Assembly: GCA_029891345.1 (NCBI GenBank)
Contig: CM057002.1
Coordinates: forward strand, 21,686,795-21,750,794
Direction: 5' to 3'
DNA: 64,000 nucleotides
Source of the DNA: Dryococelus australis
Lineage: Eukaryota > Arthropoda > Insecta > Phasmatodea > Phasmatidae
Below are positions 46,079 through 56,569 of this stretch, one piece after another; within the stretch, counting starts at the first letter, position 1, and every line of letters begins with the position of its first letter. A program made the position numbers and the translations under genes. A model generated the notes under the pieces. That model made no database searches. It was not told the DNA's origin and was given only the letters and a program-made list of their open reading frames with translations.

Positions 46079-47275
46079 ATGGATATATCTTATTTTCCTT
46101 CGCAGCTTGTAAAAACTAAAGAGTCTGTAGTTGTTTCACGGATAATTAGGTACTTTCGAAACCTCATTTTTTTCTATTTCCTTGGAATTGTTTATCCTTC
46201 CGCCTAATGTCAAAATTAATGTTGCCAAACAACTAGAGCTGATTAACGGTACATGTTGTATTTATGAAACAAACATTTCAATAAATCTCCATAACTAACA
46301 GTACTTAACATAAATTAAATACTGATATGATCTCAGTACAGTTTGCAGATATGTACGAAAATTCGCCCCATGTCTTTACGTCGCATTCAAAGTTTCACAT
46401 TAAAACTTGAGGGCAATGAATGCTTTTTTTTTTTTTTAGATGTAGTATATGCCAGTTTCGTTTAATCCACGAATGGAGAAAAATGTGATTAGGTCTCATG
46501 GCAATTTTAGTTTTATATTTGGCGTAAAAATACAAAATGTTATCAGAAAAGTATATTCAAAGTAGGAGTTTCTAAAATTGATCAGCCTGTGGCATCATGT
46601 GATTATGTAAACTGTAATATTTATGTGTTACGATTACGGTGTTTTTTGTTCTAGTGGGGACAAATTCGAAATAAATCTATTTCCCTGGCCACACATCTTT
46701 GAACATTGTGGTTTCTGATCACCAAACTATTCATGATTTTGCATTCTTGTGAAATGCTCTTCAACTTATAACATTACCTAAAAAAACTAACTAATTGCAT
46801 AAGAAAAGACATGTAAAATTTTTTTTTTTTTTTTGCATGAACAAACCATAAATACGAACAGACTGACCGAAAAAGTGATAACCAACTTTGAAACAAGATG
46901 CCCTGTTTTAATTCAAGAAATATTTAAAATCATGGTATGAAAAATTTCGTAATTTTTGAAAATTTATAAAAACAAATAAATATTGACATAATTTTTATTT
47001 GAAAGGTTGTATAATATTTTATAAAAATGAATTTTACTGAGCGTACCTTAAAATGGATAAGAAACGACCTCTCGGCCAACCTTGTTAAATTTCCTGTGAT
47101 TACTTTTATTAAATTTATTAGCACAATCCAAAAATTTTACAATTGTTATTTTAACATGCTATGATGCAAAAACTGTGTAATCTAAAATAATATTTTATGC
47201 GAGGATACATAACTTACAAGTTCGACGGCTTTTCGTATAAATGTGAAATAATAATAAATATTTTGGAAGCCAGCG

Positions 47276-48603
47276 TTTTTATGTGTTAAATAGACACAAC
47301 GTGTAGGTATTTTATTGCCACACGTTTGGGCGTTCAAAATTTTTCTATAATGTGTTGTGTTAACACTCATACAGTTATATATATTTTTTAATTTGCCACA
47401 CGTATAGGGAGACAAATTTTAATACTGTAACACTATTGGGGTGTATTACAATATTGCAGCTATAAAATATTACTTATGTGGTGCATAATATAAGAAATGA
47501 ATGTATAATGCAATGATAAAATATCGTTGTATATGTGAGTTGAGTCTGATAGGTTATACTAATGATATAATATGCCTCGTCTTAAATATACGATGCTACC
47601 AAAAAATCAGTATGGTCATTCAGATTTGAATTATCCGGGCATTTAAAAACAATTGGAACATTAATGTATTAGAGTAAGCAACCAGATAAGTCTTAACTCG
47701 AATAAATTAATAGAAGAAGAAAAAATTACTATTGCATAACTTAAGTTAAAATTTACTATGCTATTATAATTCCAAATTTTATTACAGACAACAGCAACCT
47801 GCACCTTGCAAATCGAGATATCTACCAATATTAAGAATTACTAGTGCTAGTGTCATAAATAGATTTACTTTTGCCTAGGGAACATGCGACTTAGCTGTGT
47901 CGATAGCGGGAAATAACTGCAATTCTGCCGATGTCGTGGAGTCATCCTTCATTGGTGTAGAACCCAGGAACAGCTCTCCCGCTCACCACGGATAGTAGAT
48001 CTCCAGGTGGTGCTCAGCGAACTCGTCCTCTCCGGGCCGGAACAGCAGAGGTGGGCGCAGAACCGGAACCTCGCCAGAATCCGCAGCCATTAGCTCTCCT
48101 CTCGCAGAATTGCCTCTCCGAACACCAGACACCGCGTCGTCCTTGGTGCGAAGTCAAAAACCCCGAAGTCCTCCTTTACTGGGCCGTCCTTTCTTCCGGG
48201 CTCATCGTACAGCTTATGTCGAATTACTTCTTCTTTTAAACATATATACGCTCAGCATTTCAATAGTGCGCGAATAACTCTGGATCGCCGTCCTAAATAT
48301 AAAATTTTGCCAATCAAATATTATAGAATGTCTTTCATACTCAGAACTGACTTATTTTCTGAACTGGTCTCTCACTGATTCCAAATTAGAATGAATAAGT
48401 GTTTTGTTCTATCATACTGTTGTTCGAAAAAAACAATAAAATGTGATAGGCCGGCTGGTGTGACCTGATTCTTTTGAGAAAACAAAAGGTAGTGCTTGTT
48501 ACAAAGACAAATACTCATATTATACATTGCATTAAAGTTTGCATCCAAATCAAATTTAAGATATCGTATAATCATAATAAAGTCATAAATATTGAAGTGT
48601 TAC
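47276..48603. other. 1.33-kb stretch present only in duplication copy 1
   Basis: Copy 2 passes directly from the CCAGCG/CTACCG position to the CCCTACACTTTCGACG position, so this is either an insertion in copy 1 or a deletion in copy 2. A CAGCG word flanks both ends, which could be a short target duplication. Inside, a GC-rich patch at 47940-48240 is coding-like on the minus strand in two frames (KEEVIRHKLYDEPGRKDGPV, then VPVLRPPLLFRPGEDEF), of unrecognised family. The patch may be the decayed ORF of the inserted element. Confidence 0.45.
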
Positions 48604-48875
48604 AGCGTCCCTACACTTTCGACGGGGCATTGACGAATAGAATAATTTTACACTGTTCGCTTCAAACACGATTGTCTGTACATGCCAGTCAGAGTTTACG
48701 TTAAATTATTATTATTTTTTGAAGTTGCAGGAAACGAAATTATTCTAAAGAATATTTCAAAAAGTTCTGAATAAACTGCGTTGCATCTATATAAAGTGGT
48801 ATAAATGTATATGAATACGTTTTTTATAAGAAAGAAAGCACTAACTGTATAATGTTTGGTGTCTTGTGTTTCCAG

Positions 48876-49015
48876 CGCTGTCCTTCATGGGTACCTTCGT
48901 GGATTACAAAGTGTGGAGTTTGGGCAGGCGTCTGAATTTATACAGCGAGAATCAAGAGAGAAGATTAAGGTTAAAAGACAAACTCAAGAAGCGAAGCTCG
49001 ACGGATTACAAGTAA
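48876..49015 (+). CDS. OATP/SLCO terminal exon, copy 1
   Basis: After the acceptor TTGTGTTTCCAG the exon starts with the last two bases of a codon, then reads LSFMGTFVDYKVWSLGRRLN, LYSENQERRLRLKDKLKKRS and STDYK to a TAA at 49013-49015. The D-Y-x-V-W segment is the end of the last transmembrane helix of OATPs, followed by a short basic cytosolic tail. Entry phase (one base supplied upstream) does not fit the exon at 42327-42562, which ends after two bases, so at least one exon must lie between them. A second frame is open by chance through the exon (AVLHGYLRGLQSVEF), as in copy 2. An AATAAA lies near 49204 and could serve for polyadenylation. Confidence 0.75.
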
Positions 49016-49649
49016 AAGTGCTAATTTTAAAATAATTAAGTTACAGAACGATGCTGAAAAGACCTACAAAAATTTACATTTACGTTGTAAAAAGAGGTAG
49101 ATGACGAACGTGAACATTCCTCAGACATGAGTGCTTATCATAAACTCTTTGTGCTGTCACAAATGTATTTTACCACTGATGCTTGTATTTCAAACACTTC
49201 TTTAAATAAACGACATTATAATATTTTATTGAGCATCTTTTGAGTGAAAGATGTTATTAAATACCTGCTCTGTTGTCATAGTTAAAATAGAATAATAATT
49301 TTAAGATAAAGAATTAATAATGCTATATAGTAAAATATTTTCCTCATTAATTAATTAATTTCAAGTAGTATATTTATACTGGCGCAATAAGTCTGACAGT
49401 AATGTGAGCCTCAAGCTTAGTGATATACCGATGTATTCGTGGCTGTATCGGTATCTGCCGATATTCCACTCTTGTAGATTTTCCGATGTATTCGTTCCCA
49501 ACCGATGCATGTATAAAACGATACATTTTCGTAATCTTATTTTTCGTTTTGTTTTATTGCATCCGTAAGATCCTTTTTCTATACATAGCTGTATAAAGAT
49601 ATTGGACAAGTCAAATTATGGTATACAAAGATTGTACACTGGCCATAGT

Positions 49650-49651
<2 letters not shown>

Positions 49652-49695
<44 letters not shown>

Positions 49696-49696
49696 G

Positions 49697-49772
<76 letters not shown>

Positions 49773-49799
49773 TATACACGTGTACGTGTAGTCTGATGT

Positions 49800-49839
<40 letters not shown>

Positions 49840-49851
49840 CTACACGTACAC
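49652..49851. repeat. (CA)n(TA)n microsatellite followed by a 19-bp palindrome around a second (TA)n
   Basis: CA repeats (49652-49686) pass into TA repeats (to about 49765). Then CGTGTACGTGTAGTCTGAT (49779-49797) and its exact reverse complement (49834-49852) flank a 30-bp TA tract. Open frames of alternating Tyr/Ile or Thr/His residues are artefacts. Confidence 0.85.
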
Positions 49852-49959
49852 GCATCACATCTTTTCCTCATAATTTGACCAGTCCTCCTCCAACATGCTG
49901 TGGGGCGTCGTCGTTTTGCTGAAACAGAAGAAAAAGGAAACGAGAAAAACTAGAACAAA

Positions 49960-52160
49960 AAATGCATACAAAAACCTGTTATGCAATAATTTCTTAATTT
50001 TTGTAGTTTAGATATTCATCTGCACTATACAATGTTAGTTTAGAAAAAAACTTCTTTCAGCTGTTTTTTAAAGAGTTTTTGTTAGAGAAGCAAATTGCTT
50101 GAAGGTGTTGTGGTAACTTATTGAAAAGTTGGCTACCAAGGTAGGATGGCCCTTTCTGAACAAGCTTTTCAAAGATAACTGAATCCATGCTAATGTTTTT
50201 TTGTGTTAGTGTCATGCTTATGAAAGTTCTCTTTTTCCTTATATAAATTGTTGTTTTTGGAAATGAATATCATTACTGAAAACATGTACTAATTGTCTAC
50301 TGTTAAGCCGAAAAACTTAATCACTGCAGTTTCATTAATTTTGGCTCTGTTACTGCTAACATACGAATTAATGTTTTCTTTGTATCCTTTGTGAGGAAAT
50401 TCATGAGATATGTTTTATCTAGTTTGAGATTTAATTTGTTTGCAGTAAGCCATGCATTTTGCTTTGTAAATGTTGTGACCGTTTTTTGTGTAAGATCATT
50501 TGCCGAGTCTCCAGAGACTAAGATGCTAGTATCATTTGCAAATAAAATTGGAGTAGTTTCTGGCGTTAAGGAACATGGAAGGTCATTTATATAAACTAGG
50601 AAGAGTAGGGGGCCTAATATTGGTCCTTGTGGGACCCCATGATTTATTTTTCCTGGTTCAAAGTTGAATGAAGTAGTTTTTCCTTTGATGTGCTCTTGTC
50701 TGTTTGAAAAGAATGAGCTTATTAGTTTATTTGGTGTACCTGAGACTCCATAAAACTTCAATTTTTCTATAAGTATGTTGTTATTTACACAGTCAAATGC
50801 TTTAGTGAGGTCGCAAAATATTCCATTAGATGGCATATTTTTATCAAGTGCATTAAGAATTCTATTTGTTAGTTTGAAAATTTCATCATTTGTTGACGTG
50901 TTTTTCCTAAAGCCAAACCGTAAATTTGAAAAGATTTTGTGATTTTCAAAATGATGCAGGAACCTCCTGTAAATTTGTTTTTCAATTACTTTTGGAAGGA
51001 TGTAAGAAGTGAGATGGGCCTATAATTGTTTACATCGGTCTTGTCTCCTTTCTTGAACAATGATATTACCATAACACATTTGAGTCTGTCTGGAAATAAT
51101 CCTGTATTTAAGATACCATTACAAATATGGCTTAACGGAGCACTGAATTCAAAAGGGCAATGCTTTAATAACCTACAGCTAATACCATCGCGGCCGGTAG
51201 ATAATTCTGGTTGCAAAGAATTGATAGTTTTCTCCACTTATTTTGGAGCTGTGTTTGTAAACGATATAGCAGGGTATTCTAGACCCTGTAGTGTAGGAAT
51301 ATGGTTTATATCTTGTATAATGTTTTTTTAAATCATGATTCTACGACCTTTAAGTAGTATGAATTACATGTATTTGCGACTAATTTAGCGTCTGAGGATA
51401 TGCAGACATTTACTTTTAGGTTTACAACTGGGCATTGCTCTGTTTTTTTTCCTGTTGTGTTTTTTTACAATATTTCATGTAGCATTTATCTTGTTTTGAG
51501 AATTCTTAATGAGGTTACAGAAAAAATTCTCCTTTGCAGACTTTATGACCTTACTCAAAATTTTGCAGTATTTCCTGTAGTGATTCATTGTGTCAGGGTT
51601 GCCGCTGGTTCTGGCGGCCTTGTATAGTTTTCTTTGGTTTTCGCAGGGAATTTTTATTCCTTTGGTGAGCCATAAATTTTTCTTTTAATTTGTATTACTG
51701 TGTATCAGTCGTGATGGGAAATTTTTTTCGAAACAATGAGAATTTGGTTAAAAAACAGTTAAATTTTTAATTTGCTTCGGTACAAGTATACAATGTTGAC
51801 CATTGTTCCCTGCTGAGCTCACTTTTGAATTGTAAGACTTTTCTAGTGAAAAATTTCGCGTTTTCTTATAAGAAATTCTTTTGGAGGGCATTTTTATAGA
51901 AGGCATAAGTAATATTTGCGCACCATGATCTGGTAAGCCATTTATTATTGGGAGACAGTGGCACTCTGCAACTAAGTTACTATCAATGAAAATGGTATCA
52001 ATTGCTGTCTGACTGGTTCCTTCTATTCTGGTAGGAAAGTTTACTACAGACTTAAAGTTGAAGGTACTGAGTAAACTATCGAGTTCAGTTCTTTGGTTGC
52101 TTTCTTTTAAATAATCGGTATTAAAGTTTCCATAGAATTGCAGGTATCGAACCATTGCAC
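49960..52160 (-). mobile_element. Non-LTR retrotransposon (Jockey/CR1-like), 5'-truncated and decayed
   Basis: On the minus strand the order is: C-terminal part of the endonuclease (52155-51748; NFNTDYLKE, IDTIF and a D-H-like segment), a linker, reverse transcriptase blocks (51237-50986; GRDGISCRLLK, NYRPISLL), then FGFRKNTSTNDEIF, the frame 50836-50321 with DLTKAFDCVN, GVPQGPILGPLLFLVYINDL and FANDTSIL, and a C-terminal region (LVQKGPSYLGSQLFNKLP) near 50130. The element would copy itself through an RNA intermediate by target-primed reverse transcription. It is dead: the 5' part is missing, a one-base insertion breaks the frame near 50990, further stops occur near 50321, and the first Asp of the FADD active-site box is Asn. 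It lies between the two segmental duplication copies. Confidence 0.75.
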
Positions 52161-52454
52161 AGGGCAGGGTTGGGCAAGTCTATACGAAGTACTGCTCAGT
52201 TACCAAAATGATCCTCCATTCCTTGTTAGTACGTCGTCACCTCATCAGCGTTGGGTCTCCAAATAATCTCATTCACTTTAACGTGGAACATATACGTAAT
52301 TCACTCCTTAATTTAAAAAGACCTAGTCTTCACTCACGGCGCCCGAGATTTGTTTTAGTGTTAAGCTGAGTCACTGTTGTCCGTACGCCAATGTCGTGAG
52401 GAGGCTGCGCAGGTGTTAGTTCACTTCCCGAAACTCTGGCAAAACTCACTCCAT

Positions 52455-52620
52455 ATGTTGGGAAGCAAGAGGTTCCAGAGTTCGCTTAATTCACTCAGGT
52501 CCAGTCTTTTGAATAAGCGTACTAACTCTAACCTTAGTTTTCCGCTATGTAGTAATGCGCAAAGAATACGAGGTTCCTTTCCCATACGAGAATTGAAGTC
52601 ACCAACAACAAAAATGTTAT
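52455..52620 (-). pseudogene. Possible second LINE endonuclease fragment
   Basis: A minus-strand frame reads NIFVVGDFNSRMGKEPRILC, which resembles the G-D-F-N-(S/A)-R motif of LINE apurinic-type endonucleases, and continues open for about 30 residues. It is separate from the 50-52 kb element (whose equivalent motif is at 52130) and probably belongs to a different LINE family. Too short to classify. Confidence 0.35.
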
Positions 52621-52689
52621 AGCTTGTCCAAACGTAAGGAATTAGGTCTGTAGGTCTCGCGAAACTTTAAATCACTGCGTATTGTTGTG

Positions 52690-53180
52690 GATGCTACTTA
52701 AGACGACATCCCAACTTAAAGGATGGCAGGAGGGAAAGGGTATTTAAAAGAATTATTAGGACTATCAATATTCTTGAATAGCTAAGTAAAATTATTACAA
52801 GTCCTCGGGAGCAGGTAAGGAGAGGACTGGGCAGGAACTTCACTCTTTCCCCTTAAACAACTCATCCCTGAAGCGCCGGAGGTCGGAGCCATGCCGTCTT
52901 GTGTCCTCCTCGCCCCGCTGACGGCCACCGTTAAAAACCCTCTCTCCTGGTCCCAGGCCACTCTTCTCGCCACCTCCCCCCTCAGCAACCGACCACGTGT
53001 AAGTACGTTGCAACTCATTCCTATTCGCTGATAGGTTGGCGTGACCGGAGTTATAATTGTCAGCTGATTGACATCCTTCGGTGTCAGCCATACCTAATAA
53101 AAAAGGACCCAACTTGCAGGTTTTTTTTTTTGGCCAATATATTATGCTTTCGCATTGCTGCTCGTGCTGACCCAATCACC
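52690..53180. other. GC-rich section, open on the minus strand in two frames
   Basis: Frames of 111 (53175-52840) and 78 residues (53018-52782) overlap on the minus strand. The longer is Gly/Arg/Glu-rich in its second half (GGGGEKSGLGPGERVFNGGR). No domain recognised. It lies just before the second duplication copy and resembles a GC-rich repeat more than a gene. Confidence 0.25.
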
Positions 53181-53930
53181 ATAGTGGGCTACCGCTGACC
53201 ACATTTCTTCTGAGCGCACTGCGTGGCTGATTTTTCAAATGAAACAGTATGCATTGTGTTAATTTTTCATACCTGTTATGATAAATGCTAATTCCCAAAT
53301 ACAGGTGTCTTGGATGCATGGGTACCAAACACACTACATTCATATCTTGCGGGACTTTGTACAAACTAAGTGGCGGATCTAGTAACCAATTAATGGGGAA
53401 GGGGCTACAAAATGGGTAATAATAAGCTCACTCTGTCTTATTGAACTATTAGTATATTCATAGCAATTCTAAATGTATGTTTTGATCATGCCTGCAGTAG
53501 ATGTCTTCAAGAATTCATTTCTACAAGTATGCATTTTTTTTTAAATTGTTTTAACATATTTTAGAACTCATGTTCAGTTAACAAAGTCACGCATGAAGCT
53601 ACAAACTTACAATGCAGACCAGTGTTAAAGGTGAACAAAATTGTCAATTTCTGCTGGCGCTACCCGTGGAGTTTCCATCACGTGCTTATAAGAACACGTT
53701 CATGAAGATATAATTTTTAATATAAAATTCGGAATTCATCGAATAAATGTATGCATGAACATTATCATATCACCTACTACTTCACTTATTTTCTCTACTG
53801 ATATTACATTCTCGACAATATGCTACACTTATAAACACTAATTTTATTTTATCCCGTCTAAACTACAGCTCATAAGGAATGTGAATCAAGTTCTCTTATC
53901 ATACCCCTCTGGATCTGCCTTTGTATATAT

Positions 53931-54160
53931 TGGTAGGCCGCGGTTGCAGAGCGGTTAGACTGATCGCCTCCCACCTAGGCTATGCGGGTTCAATCCCCGG
54001 CTGGGTCGCTTCGCTTTACGGCGGGTTTTCTCGAGGATCTCCCGGTTATCCCTCCCTTGCATTCCAGCGCTGCTCCATTCTCACCTCTTTCGCCTTCATT
54101 GGCTCTCAAAACTTCGTTGTTAGGAGCCACCTAAATCTCCCAACACAATTCACTTAGCTC
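53931..54160 (+). repeat. tRNA-derived SINE (same insertion as 45822)
   Basis: The head GGCCGCGGTTGCAGAGCGGT, box B GGGTTCAATCCCCGG and body words GCGCTGCTCCATTCTCACCT and GGCTCTCAAAACTTCGTTGT match copy 1. It is orthologous by position, so it dates the duplication as later than the insertion. Confidence 0.8.
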
Positions 54161-55045
54161 TGGATATATTTTGTTTTCCCTTGCAGCTTGTAGAAAATTA
54201 GTCAGTCTGTAGTTTTTTCAGTGCTAATTTGTTACTTTCAAAAACCTCAATTTTGTTCTACATCCTCCGAATTGTGTATCCTTCCACCTAATGTCAAAAT
54301 TAATGTTGGCAAATAACTAGAGCTGGTTAGCGGTACATATGGAATTTCACAAACAATCTTTAAATAAATCACTTTAAATAAGTGCACTTAATATAAAGTA
54401 AATACTTACTGCTATGATATAAGCGAAGTTGGCAGATATGTACGAACATTTGTCCCATGTCTTTACGTCATATTAGAAGTTTACATCAACATTTAAGGAC
54501 AATGAATGTTTTTTTTAGATGTTGCATATGGCAGTTTCGTTTCACCGACGCAAGTAGAACAAATTGAAAGCGTATCGTGGCAATTTTAGTTACAAGTATG
54601 GCGGAAAAATACAAAATGTTATCAGAAAACTATATTCAAAGTGGGAGTTTCTAAAATTGATATGCTTGTGGCATCATTGCGGCGATGTAACTATGTAAAC
54701 TGTAATATCTATTTTTTATGATTACGGTGTTTTTGTTCTAGTGGGGATGAATACGAAGGATACCGGTTTCACTGACAAACACATTGTTTAACATTGAGGA
54801 TGCTGACCACAAAACCATTCATTATTATGAATTCGTGCGAAATACTGCTTGACTTATATACACTAATCGCGGTTTCTTCACTCATTTTTAATCAAACCTT
54901 TGAAAAACCATCCAATGTATAATGTGTTTAGTTATTTTCTAATTATGCCATGTATCACAAGCGTTTTATACCTCTGTTAACATAAATTTAAATCATTTTT
55001 CATTAAATTGTAGTTTCAGCAATATATTAATTACTACTTATGGTG

Positions 55046-55080
<35 letters not shown>
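55046..55080. repeat. (TA)n microsatellite
   Basis: About 32 bp of TA repeats within duplication copy 2, absent from copy 1. Confidence 0.85.
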
Positions 55081-55084
<4 letters not shown>

Positions 55085-56011
55085 TACAGTGAGAAAACAT
55101 AGACATTGGTAGCTCCTAGTAAGATATTGTTCTCATGCAAAAAATTATTACAACTGAGTGCGCACGAATTCAGATGCGTTATCCTTTGGTGTAATTTTCT
55201 ATACATATTTGTACTTAATTTGTACGAGGCGGCGGAATATCCTGGAAGTAGGATTGTAGCAGTGTTTCAAAAAGTGTGAAATAACCGTAAATGGATTATA
55301 ACAGTACCTACAAAAACTATTTATTTACACAAAAAATGACACTATAAAATCACAAGTTTTATGTGTTTGGGGTGTACAAATAATAAAAACCAACGAACTG
55401 ACTAAAAGTGATAATTAACTTTGAAATAAGATATCAAGAAATATATAAAATTATGTGTTTGAAAAGTCTCGTAATTTTTATTAATTTCTAAAAACCATGA
55501 AATGTTTTCATACTCTTTTATTTGTAAATATTGTGATATTTTATTAAATTAATTTTACTGAGCATACCATAAAATGAATCAGAAACGTCCTCTTGGTCAC
55601 CCGTGTTCAATTTTATATTATTTATATTATTCGCACATTCGAAAGATTCTGCAATTGTGATTTTGACATGCAACGATGCAAAAACTGTGTGTAATCTAAT
55701 ATAATATCATATGCGAGTATACAGTACTTGCAAGTTGGATGACATTGAGTAATAATTTAAAATAACAAATATTTTGGAGGCTACCGCCCCTGTGCTTTGG
55801 ATGGGACGTCACAAAATAGAATAATTTTCCACTTTTCCCTTCAAACACGACTGTCTGTGCACTGTAATGATTCAAGAAAGGAAATTATTTCTAAAAAAAA
55901 TTTCAAAAGTTCTGAATTAACTACGATGCAGCTATAAACATGAGACGTGATGATGTGTGTGATATCAAAGGGAGTACTGACTGAATTATGTTTGGTGTTT
56001 TGTGTTCGCAG

Positions 56012-56151
56012 CGCTGTCCTTCGTGGGTACCTTCATGGATTACAAAGTGTGGAGTTTAGGAAAACGTCTGAATTTCTACGACGAGAATCGAGAGAGAAGA
56101 TTAAGTTTAAAAGACGAACCGAAGAGGCGAAGCTCTTCGGATTTCAAGTAG
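56012..56151 (+). CDS. OATP/SLCO terminal exon, copy 2
   Basis: Same 140-bp length, entry phase and acceptor context (TTTTGTGTTCGCAG) as copy 1. It reads LSFVGTFMDYKVWSLGKRLN, FYDENRERRLSLKDEPKRRS and SSDFK to a TAG at 56149-56151. Of 45 residues, 12 differ from copy 1, mostly conservative (Arg/Lys, Thr/Ser, Tyr/Phe, Met/Val), and no indel or stop has arisen although the flanking intron copies carry many indels. Both copies are therefore likely functional, either as alternative last exons of one OATP gene or as the ends of two neighbouring paralogues whose other exons are not visible. AATAAA occurs near 56233. Confidence 0.7.
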
Positions 56152-56569
56152 AAGTGTTTATTTAAAAATAATAACATTACTGAACGATGCTGAACAAGCC
56201 TACAAAAATTTACATTTAATTTATATGCACATAGAAGTAGGCAATAAACGTGAACATTCTTCAGACATGAGCACTTATCAGAAACTTTTTGTGCCGCCAC
56301 AAATGTATTTTACCACTAATAACACCCATATTACAAATATTTTTTTTTTTTAATTCACGACATTAAAAAATTTGTTAACCAACTTTTGAGTGCAAGATGT
56401 TATTAAATACCGGCTCTGTGTTCATAGTTAAAATATGTTAAAAATTTAAAGAAAAATAATTGATAGCGCCGTGTAGTAAAATTTTTCCTCATTAATTAAT
56501 TTTATCAAGTCGTATGGTTATACTGGCTAATAATACTGGTAGTTATGTGAGCCTTACAGTATTTGTAAC

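Larger units (their letters stand above)
45385..49425 (+). repeat. Segmental duplication, copy 1 (carries OATP terminal exon 1)
   Basis: Co-linear with 53440-56570: the GACTGCAGTAGGCGTCTTTAAT area and TATGCATTTTTTTTTAA (45440-45495 versus 53500-53550), the shared SINE (45822 versus 53931), AAAAACTGTGTAATCT (47167 versus 55677), and the terminal exon (48876 versus 56012) appear in the same order. Copy 1 is longer mainly because of a 1.33-kb stretch at about 47276-48603 that copy 2 lacks. Confidence 0.8.

Noticed and set aside
42327-49015. Direct splice from the 42.3 kb exon to the 48.9 kb exon
   Set aside because: Phases do not fit: it would put the terminal exon into the alternative frame and skip the conserved Cys-Val segment of the family.
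49579-49871. Open frames of 64-86 residues on both strands across the CA/TA repeats
   Set aside because: They translate dinucleotide repeats (alternating Tyr/Ile, Thr/His, Val/Cys) and have no other support.
55947-56165. 72-residue frame over the terminal OATP exon (VLRGYLHGLQSVEF)
   Set aside because: It is an alternative frame of the exon. The OATP-like frame (DYKVWSLG) matches the family and the phase is conserved in both copies.
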